This document shows, piece by piece, positions 24,934 through 33,130 of a stretch of DNA of 64,000 bases. Location of the stretch: contig NZ_FOUX01000001.1 of the NCBI RefSeq assembly GCF_900114995.1, positions 992,001-1,056,000 of the forward strand, written 5' to 3'. Source of the stretch: Chitinophaga sp. YR627 (GTDB lineage: Bacteria; Bacteroidota; Bacteroidia; Chitinophagales; Chitinophagaceae). The number at the start of each line of letters is the position of its first letter. Positions within the stretch are counted from its first letter, which is position 1. The notes beneath the pieces were generated by a model. It was not told the DNA's origin. It saw only the letters and a program-made list of their open reading frames with translations, and searched no databases. A program made the translations under genes and the position numbers.

Positions 24934-25815
24934 ATGAATGTCATCAATCTTCCTCAGGATCTCAATCCGGCGCAATACCGCGCGGAAGACCGGATACTGA
25001 TCCGGCCATATACTTCTCCCTGCAATACAAAAAAGAATCGTGTGATCCTGCACAGGAACATGATCAATTTACTGATAGAAGGACGTAAGACGGTTATTTA
25101 CGGCGGACAAACAACCACCGTCAATGACAATGCGATCTTATTCCTGGCAGCCGGTAGTTGTCTGACGACAAACGTAAAATCAGACAATGGGAATTTCCAG
25201 TCCGTACTCCTGTATTTCAGCGATGACGCCCTGCTGGATTTTTACATGAAATACGCTCGACTGGTACAGGCGCAACAACGGGATAAACAACTACCGGCTG
25301 CTTCATTTATTACTTTTGAAAAAGATGTTTTTCTCCGGAACTATATAGATTCACTGAGACATTTATTACAACTGGATCAGCCATTGCCCCAGGAGATCTG
25401 CATCCTGAAGTTTGAGGAGCTGTTGTTGTACCTGTTGCAGACAGCACCGGAAACACTATTGCAATTAAAGGCAAATGCGACCGGTAGTATGCAGGACTTT
25501 GAGATCAGGAAAGCGGTGGAAGGGAATATCACCCGGCCAGTGACGGTAGAGGAGCTGGCCTTTTTGTGTAGTATGTCGCTGTCTACTTTTAAGCGGCGGT
25601 TCATGAAGATCTACGGCACCTCTCCGCAGCGCTGGTTACTGGAACAAAAGATGCAGGTAGCAGCCCGTTTACTCCTGGACCAGCAGGTCAAACCCGGCGA
25701 TGTGTATGACCAGGTGGGGTATGAAAGTCATTCCAGTTTTACGAAAGCATTCCGGCAGGTATTTGGTATGACGCCTTCGGCTTACCAGGAACAAAATATG
25801 AACGTCCAGGCATAA
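24934..25815 (+). CDS. AraC family transcriptional regulator
   Basis: 293 aa. C-terminal HTH pair: VEELAFLCSMSLSTFKRRFM and PGDVYDQVGYESHSSFTKAF followed by RQVFGMTPSAYQ. The N-terminal half is a beta-rich sensor of the ExsA/CtrA-like type (TTTVNDNAILFLAAGSCLTT). The frame opens at a GTG (24919); the ATG at 24934 is chosen. It starts 24 bp after the PRISE-like gene and is probably in the same transcript. A compact hairpin (CGTCCAG/CTGGACG, 25803-25825) overlaps its stop. Confidence 0.9.
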   Translation: MNVINLPQDLNPAQYRAEDRILIRPYTSPCNTKKNRVILHRNMINLLIEGRKTVIYGGQTTTVNDNAILFLAAGSCLTTNVKSDNGNFQSVLLYFSDDALLDFYMKYARLVQAQQRDKQLPAASFITFEKDVFLRNYIDSLRHLLQLDQPLPQEICILKFEELLLYLLQTAPETLLQLKANATGSMQDFEIRKAVEGNITRPVTVEELAFLCSMSLSTFKRRFMKIYGTSPQRWLLEQKMQVAARLLLDQQVKPGDVYDQVGYESHSSFTKAFRQVFGMTPSAYQEQNMNVQA

Positions 25816-25884
25816 ACTCTGGACGGTGAGGACTAACAGGAGGGGGGTGCCACGGACTAATTTTGCTGTATAAAATCAAAGTAT

Positions 25885-26319
25885 ATGACAGCAATGACAG
25901 AACAGAACAAGGCCCTGGTAAGGCGTTTTAACAAGGAGATCATTGAGGAGAATAACCTGGAGAGCTTTAAAGAGATCATGGATCCTGCGTTTATCAATCA
26001 TACCGCGATGGCAGGTATGGATAAAGGAGCGGCAGGCATTTTACATACCTTCAATAATATACTGCGTCCTGCATTTCCCGACCTCAGGGTAACGATCTAT
26101 GAGCAGGTGGCAGAAGGAGATAAGGTGACCACTTTCAAGGTCATTTCAGGTACACACAAGGGGACTTTTATGGGTATACCGGCTACGCATCAGTCTGTAA
26201 GCATCAGGGTGATGGATATGGTAACGGTACGTGACGGAAAGTACTATGAACACTGGGGTGTAAACACAATGGCAGCGCTGGTGACGGAATTAAAGGCAAT
26301 AAATAGCGCAGAAAAATAG
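25885..26319 (+). CDS. SnoaL-like ester cyclase/polyketide cyclase
   Basis: 144 aa cone-shaped alpha+beta barrel of the NTF2/SnoaL superfamily. The signature is VRRFNKEIIEENNLESFKEI, then MDPAFINHTA (conserved Asn-His), FPDLRVTIYEQVAEGDKVTT, HKGTFMGIPATHQSVSIRVM and KYYEHWG. Catalytic members use an Asp/His pair to deprotonate aldol substrates; many bacterial ones are uncharacterised. A TAATTTTG box at 25858-25865 is a likely -7 element. It follows the AraC gene and may belong to the same redox/detoxification group. Confidence 0.88.
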   Translation: MTAMTEQNKALVRRFNKEIIEENNLESFKEIMDPAFINHTAMAGMDKGAAGILHTFNNILRPAFPDLRVTIYEQVAEGDKVTTFKVISGTHKGTFMGIPATHQSVSIRVMDMVTVRDGKYYEHWGVNTMAALVTELKAINSAEK

Positions 26320-26374
26320 TATCTAAAGTATTTCTTTCAGCCCTGCTTTTTTTGACTAAATTTTGTTATATTTG

Positions 26375-26527
26375 TTACCCCCCCTAACTGAAGAGGGTGG
26401 TGAGCAGAAGGCTGACCTGGTGATGTTGAGAATGCTGACAATGAGTTAATTTATTAATTATATCGTTTACAGTAGGAGTTCTCCGGAACTCAGAATTAAA
26501 AGCCTTCTGATGCTCAGGAGGCTTTTG
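26375..26527 (+). ncRNA. Candidate small RNA or attenuator leader
   Basis: A TATATTTG box (26367-26374) is followed by ~150 nt without an ORF, ending in a strong terminator. Internal structure is visible: GAGTTC-TCCG-GAACTC hairpin, and AGAAGGCT near 26407 that is complementary to AGCCTTCT in the terminator's left arm. This allows two exclusive folds. It may be an independent sRNA or a leader controlling the GNAT gene that starts 30 bp after the terminator. No known riboswitch class is recognised. Confidence 0.35.
26498..26525 (+). terminator. Terminator upstream of the GNAT gene
   Basis: AAAAGCCTTCTGA-TGC-TCAGGAGGCTTTT with one wobble. It ends the candidate small RNA. Confidence 0.85.
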
Positions 26528-26556
26528 TGTTTTCTATAAACAAAAATAAACGAGGT

Positions 26557-27063
26557 ATGTTGGAAATTGTAGAAGTAAAAAAAGACGATGTTAAAACGCT
26601 GGAGCAGGTGAAATCCCTTTTCCGTGAGTATGCCAACTGGTTGAGTGTAGATCTTAGTTTTCAGGGCTTCGAAGAAGAACTGAGCAATTTACCTGAACCC
26701 AACTACGTAGCGCCCGCGGGAGCATTGTTTATTGCCCTGGTAGATGGACACCCTGCGGGTTGCGTTGGTATAAGACCGTTTGAAAACGTTACCTGCGAAA
26801 TGAAACGGCTCTTTGTACGCGATGCTTTCAAAGGACATGGCGTAGGCCGCGCACTGGCCATCAAAGCCATTGAAGCCGGAAAGAAACTGGGTTATAAACG
26901 TATGCTGCTGGATACGCTGGCACATATGCGCCCTGCTATTGAATTGTATACCAGCCTGGGTTTCCAGCCGATTGCTGCGTATTACGACAACCCTATCAGC
27001 GACGCTGTATACCTTTCAATGATGTTTGAAAAGGAAAGTGAAAATGCCGGTTCGGCGATCTAA
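26557..27063 (+). CDS. GNAT family N-acetyltransferase
   Basis: 168 aa. The acetyl-CoA site is clear: MKRLFVRDAFKGHGVGRALA (V-R-x-x-x-x-G-x-G-x-x-L), followed by IKAIEAGKKLGYKRMLLDTL and LYTSLGFQPIAAYYDNP. This is the small-molecule or amino-acid acetyltransferase type (also annotated as carbonic anhydrase-like GNAT in related genomes). The frame begins at 26527, but the ATG at 26557 lies after the terminator and begins MLEIVEVKKDD, so it is preferred. Its substrate is unknown. Confidence 0.9.
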   Translation: MLEIVEVKKDDVKTLEQVKSLFREYANWLSVDLSFQGFEEELSNLPEPNYVAPAGALFIALVDGHPAGCVGIRPFENVTCEMKRLFVRDAFKGHGVGRALAIKAIEAGKKLGYKRMLLDTLAHMRPAIELYTSLGFQPIAAYYDNPISDAVYLSMMFEKESENAGSAI

Positions 27064-27164
27064 GCACTGACTTTAACAATTTTTTGGCAGTGCGGCTGGT
27101 GATGACCAGCAATAAATATTGATAAATTGTACCGATGGATGGCAAATCATCCTGTGTACAATTT

Positions 27165-27470
27165 ATGGTAAGAATACGCGGTTTGTTACTCTATTACCGT
27201 TCGTTTTTCCTGGTTCCCGGAATACTGCTGATCCTTTGTGCCTGCTGGGTATATCGTAGTAATGCTACGAAACACATTGGTATACTCCCTGCGATCCTCA
27301 GTCTGAAAGTCATTGCTTTTGGCATGACGGCCTATGTTGCCCATCAGCGGAAGGAAAGATATTATTTCTTTAATCTTGGTCTCGGCCCTTACCTGCTGAC
27401 AGGGACTGCCTTTGTGATCGATTTCCTGTTGCTTTTTACTGCCCTTACGCTTACCTCATTTTATAGTTAA
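27165..27470 (+). CDS. Small membrane protein coupled to ABC ATPase
   Basis: 101 aa from the ATG at 27165; a longer form starts at 27135. About three hydrophobic segments: SFFLVPGILLILCACWV, IGILPAILSLKVIAFGMTAY and LTGTAFVIDFLLLFTALTLT. I do not recognise a family. The TAA stop shares its last base with the ATG of the ABC ATPase gene (27470), so the two are translationally coupled; it may be a small membrane partner of that ATPase. Confidence 0.7.
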   Translation: MVRIRGLLLYYRSFFLVPGILLILCACWVYRSNATKHIGILPAILSLKVIAFGMTAYVAHQRKERYYFFNLGLGPYLLTGTAFVIDFLLLFTALTLTSFYS

Positions 27471-28144
27471 TGGATATACTGGAAACGGATAGCGTTACGC
27501 TTTCCTATGGAACAAAAACGGTTATCAGTGGCGGCTATATGAAAATGATCAGTGGCCGTATTCACATACTGGTAGGTCGTAACGGATCGGGTAAGTCCAG
27601 TCTGATGAGGGTTCTGTTTGGTGCGCAGCCTGCAGAGTTCAGTTTTGTACAATACAACGGTAAGAAGCTGAGCAAACCGGCGTACAAAGTACCGGGACTC
27701 GTCAGGTATCTGCCACAGTTTCCTTTTGTACCTGCTCCGCTTACAGCAGGCGCCTTTGCACGGTCTTATGATGTGCCCTGGGAACGGGTGACGGCCTGTT
27801 TTCCGGAATTTGAAGGGAAAGAAAAGGTATCCGTGAAATCGCTTTCCGGCGGACAGATACGCATGCTTACCACGATTGTGCTGATCTGTTCTCCGGTGAA
27901 ATTTGTTATACTGGATGAGCCTTTTACCCATATCATGCCCTTGCATATTAATACCATTAAAGACCTGATACGCGAAGAAGCTGCGAAAGGGAAAGGCTTC
28001 CTGATCACGGATCATATGTACGATCATGTGCTGGATCTGGCAGATGCGTATTATTATATGGAATGGGGTGTGACGATTACGATGACCCGGGAAGAATTGT
28101 TGGAGAAGGATTATTTTCTGCGAATGAAATGGGAGCAGGGATGA
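27470..28144 (+). CDS. ABC transporter ATP-binding protein
   Basis: 224 aa nucleotide-binding subunit. Walker A GRNGSGKSS (~residues 39-47), signature LSGGQIRM, Walker B VILDEPF, and H-loop ITDHMYD are intact. LptB-like in length. No classical permease gene is nearby; only the ~100-aa membrane protein just upstream is coupled to it. The transported substrate is unknown. A large antisense frame (27467-28165) is a shadow of this gene. Confidence 0.92.
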   Translation: MDILETDSVTLSYGTKTVISGGYMKMISGRIHILVGRNGSGKSSLMRVLFGAQPAEFSFVQYNGKKLSKPAYKVPGLVRYLPQFPFVPAPLTAGAFARSYDVPWERVTACFPEFEGKEKVSVKSLSGGQIRMLTTIVLICSPVKFVILDEPFTHIMPLHINTIKDLIREEAAKGKGFLITDHMYDHVLDLADAYYYMEWGVTITMTREELLEKDYFLRMKWEQG

Positions 28145-28251
28145 AATCCGGAACAGGAATAACATATTGTTAAATCTGCCGGACGTGATGGAAATGCGCC
28201 CCGGATATGCAAATTTCGCGGTTTGTCCGTTGTGGCATTAAAGCGTGTTTT

Positions 28252-29163
28252 ATGCAAAGAAGATCATTGTTCAAACGATTTGGCAGTTTATTACTGGCGC
28301 CGGCTATATCATTACCAGCTTTCGCGGCTGATGCAGAGAAAAAGCCTGTATTGCGTGTAGCACATATTACGGACGTCCACCTGTATGATAAAGCAGGCGC
28401 GCCCGATTTCTTCCGGAAATGTCTGCATCATATTCAGTCGCAGCAACCGAAGGTGGATATGATCCTGAACGGCGGCGATATTGTGTTTGATATGAACAAG
28501 GAGAATCTTTCAACCATTGATGCACAATGGAAATTACTCCATACGATCATGAAGGAGGAGTGTAGTCTGCCGGTGTATTACACTTTGGGGAACCATGATA
28601 TCTGGTGGAGTGAAAATAACAAAGGACAAGCAGTGTACGGTAAGCAATATTCGCTGGATCAGTTACAGCTGAAATCACCTTATTACAGTTTTACGAAAGG
28701 TGGCTGGAAATTCATCGTACTGGACAGCGTGCACCTGGATGTAGATGATACCTGGTATATCGGTAAACTGGGGGAAGCGCAGATGCAATGGCTGGCAGAT
28801 GAACTGAAGGCAACAGATGCGCAGACACCGGTATGTATGTTGTCGCATATTCCGATCCTGACGGCGACGCTGATGGTGCAGGATAATATTGTGAACAGAT
28901 GGGAAATGCTGGGAGGTGATATGCATACAGATACGGCGGATATTATCCGTCTGTTTTATCAGCATCCAAATGTGAAATTATGCCTGAGCGGACACATACA
29001 CCTGAAGGATAAGGTGGTCTATAACAATGTGACCTATCTGTGTGATGGTGCTGTGAGTGGCGCCTGGTGGAAAGGGAACAACAGAGAGACTGCGCCTGGT
29101 TACGGCATGCTGGAACTATTTGCAGATGGTAGTTTTACAGAAAAGTACGTGCATTATCAATAA
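28252..29163 (+). CDS. Tat-exported metallophosphoesterase
   Basis: 303 aa from this ATG. The N-terminus carries a twin-arginine-type signal (QRRSLFKRFGSLLLAPAISL). The calcineurin-like phosphoesterase core is complete: ITDVHLYD, NGGDIVFD, LGNHDIWW, LSHIPIL and SGHIHLKD provide the metal-binding D, H, N and H residues. The enzyme should act in the periplasm on a phosphate mono- or diester. The frame extends upstream to 28207, but those codons come before the Tat signal. It is followed by a terminator. Confidence 0.9.
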   Translation: MQRRSLFKRFGSLLLAPAISLPAFAADAEKKPVLRVAHITDVHLYDKAGAPDFFRKCLHHIQSQQPKVDMILNGGDIVFDMNKENLSTIDAQWKLLHTIMKEECSLPVYYTLGNHDIWWSENNKGQAVYGKQYSLDQLQLKSPYYSFTKGGWKFIVLDSVHLDVDDTWYIGKLGEAQMQWLADELKATDAQTPVCMLSHIPILTATLMVQDNIVNRWEMLGGDMHTDTADIIRLFYQHPNVKLCLSGHIHLKDKVVYNNVTYLCDGAVSGAWWKGNNRETAPGYGMLELFADGSFTEKYVHYQ

Positions 29164-29196
29164 GCATAAGATACAGTCATACATCGTAAATAGAAG

Positions 29197-29219
29197 GCCT
29201 GGAAATTTAATTTCCAGGC
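29197..29219 (+). terminator. Terminator after the phosphoesterase gene
   Basis: GCCTGGAAA / TTTCCAGGC stem with TTTAA loop, followed by TTTCTGTTT. The spacer 29164-29564 holds, besides this, only a possible 32-codon ORF (29258) and AT-rich sequence. Confidence 0.7.
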
Positions 29220-29257
29220 TTTCTGTTTACCATACGTTGATATTCCACATTAGGTAG

Positions 29258-29356
29258 ATGGAAAGAACCAAAACGGAAGAAATCGCTGTAGCTAATGAAA
29301 TAGTCGCTATTGGAGAGAAGAAGTTATCAGACAGTTATCAGAAGCAGATTTATTGA
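29258..29356 (+). CDS. Possible small protein (32 aa)
   Basis: An ATG-initiated frame reading MERTKTEEIAVANEIVAIGE then KKLSDSYQKQIY. It is acidic and helical by composition with normal codon use, but it is very short and has no recognisable relative, ribosome-binding site or promoter. It could be a small protein or a chance ORF. Confidence 0.2.
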   Translation: MERTKTEEIAVANEIVAIGEKKLSDSYQKQIY

Positions 29357-29564
29357 TTGATTATCAAGTTGATATGATTAATTCGTGCCCTGGCATGGGT
29401 AGGGAAAGTGCAAAGTGACAGCAATGAACGCAGGCACTTGCCTGAAGTCCGATAAAGCGGCACTGATATTGAACAGCTAAATTGAAGCATAGCGTTGTAT
29501 GCCTGGCAGGCAGTGCGGTATGCTTTATCATTCATAAGCAGTAAACCTAGTTAATCTTATTACC

Positions 29565-30053
29565 ATGAGCGCAATTGTCAATGAATTTTTTAACGCAGCA
29601 AGGACCGGCGACATTTCTTTTTTGCAGGAAAATATTAGTAAAATAGAGGACCTTAATGTTCGCGACAGTCGTGGTTATACGCCATTGATCATCGCTACCT
29701 ATAATAATCAGATTGAAGCAGCTGCATTATTGCTTGAAGCTGGTGCAGACGTAAACGCTGCAGATTATGGTGGCAACACTTCTCTGATGGGCGTAAGTTT
29801 CAAGGGCTATCCGGAGATAGCAACGTTGCTGATCGGTTATGGTGCTGATCTGAATCTGCAACATGGCAATGGTGGTACTGCGTTGATGTTTGCAGCAATG
29901 TTCGGACGAAATGATATGATAAAGTTATTACTTGATTTTGGAGCAGATATCAATATCCGTGAGAATCGGGGATTGACTGCCGCCGACCTGGCAGCACAGC
30001 AGGGGAATGCAGAAGGTGTGGAAATGCTGGAAACGGCCGGGATAGAGAAATAG
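29565..30053 (+). CDS. Ankyrin repeat protein
   Basis: 162 aa, about four ankyrin repeats with the helix-turn-helix signature: GYTPLIIATYNNQIEAAALL, GGNTSLMGVSFKGYPEIATL, GGTALMFAAMFGRNDMIKLL, and a final RGLTAADLAAQQGN. No signal peptide, so probably a cytoplasmic protein-interaction protein. Small bacterial ankyrin proteins often accompany catalases or act as adaptors; no such neighbour is seen here. A strong terminator follows. Confidence 0.92.
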   Translation: MSAIVNEFFNAARTGDISFLQENISKIEDLNVRDSRGYTPLIIATYNNQIEAAALLLEAGADVNAADYGGNTSLMGVSFKGYPEIATLLIGYGADLNLQHGNGGTALMFAAMFGRNDMIKLLLDFGADINIRENRGLTAADLAAQQGNAEGVEMLETAGIEK

Positions 30054-30082
30054 GAAGCTATAGTGATTGGTTGATAAATGAT

Positions 30083-30113
30083 AAAGGCGTCCCGTCTATA
30101 GCGGGACGCCTTT
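30083..30113. terminator. Bidirectional terminator between convergent genes
   Basis: AAAGGCGTCCCG-TCTATAG-CGGGACGCCTTT, perfect 12-bp stem. It serves the ankyrin gene and the minus-strand oxidoreductase gene. Confidence 0.88.
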
Positions 30114-30119
30114 ACTGTA

Positions 30120-31430
30120 TTATTTCATCGTTGACTTAGGTAGTTTATAGCCGTTGTGGTATTCAGGCGTGAGGTATTTGTTAGCATCCTTTTCCGCGAA
30201 TCCACCGGTAGCGCCGTTCCAGTGTAGCTTCTGGCTTGTTTTGTAGGCGATATTCCCTAACTGGGCAATAGTGGCGACATGTGCGCCAGCTGCCAGCGGG
30301 GTGTTCAGATCTTCCAGTTTCCGTGATTTAATCACTTCCAGGAAGTTGGTTGCGTGTTTATCCAGGCCATTGTCAACGGACTTCTGACGTGGTACAGCTT
30401 CCATTTTATCTTTCTCAGGGATCACTTCCCATCCGCCACGGTCCAGCACCAGTGTGCCGTTGTTACCGATGAAGGCGATACCATGATCACGGCCGTAAGG
30501 ACCGCCATCTATACCGATCGCGTGTTCCCATTGTATATTGAAGCCATCGAACTGATAAACTGTGGTTAGTGTATCCGGTGTTTCGGCTGCATCATCCGGA
30601 TAAGCGAATTTACCACCCGCAGCCATCACAGACTGTGGATGCTGTGCTTTCATACCCAGGAGAGCATAGTCCAGCAAATGTACACCCCAGTCGGTCATCA
30701 ATCCACCCGCATAATCCCAATACCAGCGGAAATTGAAATGGAAGCGGTTAGGATTGAAAGGGCGCTTTTGTGCAGGGCCTAACCAGGCAGCGTAATCTAC
30801 ACCTGCAGGTGGATTACCATCTGGTTGTTTAGGGATGGAGTGCATCCAGCCCATATAGGCCCAGGCTTTCACGAGACGTACCTGTCCGAGTTTACCAGAA
30901 TGTACGAAGGCGATCGCGTCTTTAAAGTGTTGCTGACTACGTTGCCACTGGCCTACCTGTACGACACGTTTAGTGTTTTCCTGGGCATACAACATGGCTT
31001 TAATTTCTGCGATGGAATTACCGATGGGCTTTTCGACGTACACGTCTTTTCCGGCGGATACGGCGTCTGTCATCTGCAGGCAGTGCCAGTGATCAGGTGT
31101 ACCGATGATCACGGCATCGATGGATTTGTCTTCCAGCAATTTACGGTAGTCGCCATAGGTCTTTACTTTCTGGCCTTTTTTGTCCAGTTCTGCGGCCCGT
31201 TTATCGAGTACGTTTTTGTCAACATCACAGAGGGCAACGCATTGTGCGTAAGGGTTTTTGAGAATAGCGGTGAGGTCCGACCAGCCCATTCCGTTGATAC
31301 CGATAGCAGCAACATTGATCTTATCGCTGGGGGCAACTGCGCGGAGAGCGGAGGGCAACGCACCGACCAATCCTGCTCCTGCCACAAGGGTAGAGGCAGA
31401 GCGGATAAAGTGTCTTCTTGAGTTGTTCAT
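30120..31430 (-). CDS. Gfo/Idh/MocA family oxidoreductase, Tat-exported
   Basis: 436 aa. The N-terminus has a Tat signal (SRRHFIRSASTLVAGAGLVG). The Rossmann domain follows: INVAAIGINGMGWSDL, VALCDVDKNVLDKRA, and VIIGTPDHWHCLQM with EKPIG as the catalytic Lys/Pro motif. The C-terminal half has GGLMTDWGVHLLDYAL and a beta-sheet substrate domain, typical of the large exported Bacteroidota members. Some relatives act on sugars (for example 3-keto-glycoside metabolism) in the periplasm with bound NAD(P); the exact sugar is unknown. It lies between the ankyrin gene and the MoxR-type ATPase gene. Confidence 0.92.
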   Translation of the reverse strand: MNNSRRHFIRSASTLVAGAGLVGALPSALRAVAPSDKINVAAIGINGMGWSDLTAILKNPYAQCVALCDVDKNVLDKRAAELDKKGQKVKTYGDYRKLLEDKSIDAVIIGTPDHWHCLQMTDAVSAGKDVYVEKPIGNSIAEIKAMLYAQENTKRVVQVGQWQRSQQHFKDAIAFVHSGKLGQVRLVKAWAYMGWMHSIPKQPDGNPPAGVDYAAWLGPAQKRPFNPNRFHFNFRWYWDYAGGLMTDWGVHLLDYALLGMKAQHPQSVMAAGGKFAYPDDAAETPDTLTTVYQFDGFNIQWEHAIGIDGGPYGRDHGIAFIGNNGTLVLDRGGWEVIPEKDKMEAVPRQKSVDNGLDKHATNFLEVIKSRKLEDLNTPLAAGAHVATIAQLGNIAYKTSQKLHWNGATGGFAEKDANKYLTPEYHNGYKLPKSTMK

Positions 31431-31582
31431 AACTGTAGTTGATAGTTGTTTTCAATAAACGCGGCATATACTAATGCAAAACGCGGAATACTGAAAGATA
31501 GATACTTCGGCTGTAAGATGCAACAGCAATCTGGTATATATCGTCCAATATTCCGCGTTTCCGTTAACGGAGGAAGTATGGT

Positions 31583-33082
31583 TTAGAACTCGTCGCTTTC
31601 TTCTTCTGTACCGGTACCGAAGTTCATCATGGTACCCAGGAGATCACTGAAACGGGTCTCGTTTTCCACTACCTTTTTACTGATAAGGGAGTAGGAAGCC
31701 AGACCGTGTAATACGAATTCCATGAGCAGTAACTGTTCTTTGTTATTGGCGTGCGGGAATTTGCCCTTGATCAGCTCTTTCAGGCCGTCCACTTTCTGGA
31801 GGGACGTCTCATATTGCTTATCATTTACATCCTGCAATAACTGTACGGCATTGCCTTTATCAAACCACTGGATCACCGCCCGGTAAGGATTCTCTGCAGC
31901 AGCGCTTTGTTTACGCTTTTTGAAAGAATCAGGGTTCGGGAAGTACTGGGAGAAGACGCTGCGGATGGCTTTGTCGAGGAGGTTGACCGCTACCTGTAAC
32001 GGACCTTCCTGTTCGCCTTCATATACCAGTTCTATTTTACCAGTGATGGCCGGAATGATGCCCTGTAGATCGGCTATACGTACGTAAGTTTCTTTTTCCT
32101 TGTTGATGATGGCTCTGCGTTCGCCGGCACTGACTGCATTTTCATAAGCAGCGATGGTCAGACGGGCAGATACACCGCTCTTTTTATCGACATACTCACT
32201 GTTACGCGCTTCAAAAGCAACCTGTTCGATGAGGCGCTTGATCATATCGCTGATATGTACATGGCGTTGTTCTTCATGTACATTGGCCTCCTGTTCGGTA
32301 ATGAGCAGGGAGTTCTCGATATTCTTCGGATAGTGCGTGATGATCTGACTTTCTATACGGTCTTTCAGTGGTGTTACGATAGAACCACGATTGGTATAGT
32401 CTTCCGGATTCGCAGTGAATACAAAGAGAATATCCAGCGGCATACGCACTTTAAAACCACGGATCTGGATATCGCCTTCCTGAAGGATGTTGAACAGGGA
32501 TACCTGTATACGGGCCTGGAGGTCGGGCAATTCGTTGATGACGAAGATACCTCTGTTAGAGCGAGGGATGATGCCGAAGTGGATCACGCGTTCGTCTGCG
32601 TAGTTCAGTTTCATGTTAGCCGCCTTGATCGGATCGATATCACCAACGAGGTCAGCTACTGATACATCAGGTGTAGCGAGTTTTTCGCTATAGCGCTGGT
32701 CACGGTGTACCCATGAAATAGGTGTGGCGTCTCCCAGTTCTGCAACGATATCACGTGCGTGACGGGAGAGTGGATCGAAGGGACTGTCGTTCACTTCAGA
32801 ACCTTCCACGATGGGAATGTATTCGTCCAGCAGGGAAACCATCTGCCGGGCCATACGTGTTTTTGCCTGTCCGCGGAGACCGAGAAACAGGATATTATGA
32901 CGGGAGAGCAGGGCTCTTTCCGTATCGGGAATAACGGTGTCTTCGTAGCCGATGATACCGGGGAATGCGTTTTCTTTCTGCTGGAGTTTACGGATCAGGT
33001 TTTGTCTGATCTCTTCTTTAACGGATTTAGGTTTATATCCACTCTTCTTTAATTCACCTAACGTACTTATGTTGATATTCAT
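31583..33082 (-). CDS. MoxR/magnesium-chelatase-like AAA+ ATPase
   Basis: 499 aa. Walker A is in ILFLGLRGQAKTRMAR (~residues 64-79); the Walker B region GIFVINELPDL has Asn-Glu in place of the usual Asp-Glu, which I believe is normal for this ChlI-like group. VFTANPEDYTNRGSIVTPLK then DRIESQ provides the sensor 1 and arginine-finger segment. Such AAA+ proteins pair with vWA proteins, as the gene upstream here encodes, and remodel or activate a client protein. The vWA gene ends 48 bp before it, on the same strand. A long hairpin (31478-31560) follows it. Confidence 0.9.
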   Translation of the reverse strand: MNINISTLGELKKSGYKPKSVKEEIRQNLIRKLQQKENAFPGIIGYEDTVIPDTERALLSRHNILFLGLRGQAKTRMARQMVSLLDEYIPIVEGSEVNDSPFDPLSRHARDIVAELGDATPISWVHRDQRYSEKLATPDVSVADLVGDIDPIKAANMKLNYADERVIHFGIIPRSNRGIFVINELPDLQARIQVSLFNILQEGDIQIRGFKVRMPLDILFVFTANPEDYTNRGSIVTPLKDRIESQIITHYPKNIENSLLITEQEANVHEEQRHVHISDMIKRLIEQVAFEARNSEYVDKKSGVSARLTIAAYENAVSAGERRAIINKEKETYVRIADLQGIIPAITGKIELVYEGEQEGPLQVAVNLLDKAIRSVFSQYFPNPDSFKKRKQSAAAENPYRAVIQWFDKGNAVQLLQDVNDKQYETSLQKVDGLKELIKGKFPHANNKEQLLLMEFVLHGLASYSLISKKVVENETRFSDLLGTMMNFGTGTEEESDEF

Positions 33083-33130
33083 GTTTGTATTAATGGATTA
33101 TTCTATCAATGATATGATTGCGGATGCCGG

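Noticed and set aside
27467..28165. 232-codon ORF antisense to the ABC ATPase
   Set aside because: The sense strand has all ABC motifs; the antisense protein is His/Arg-rich, an artefact of codon pattern.
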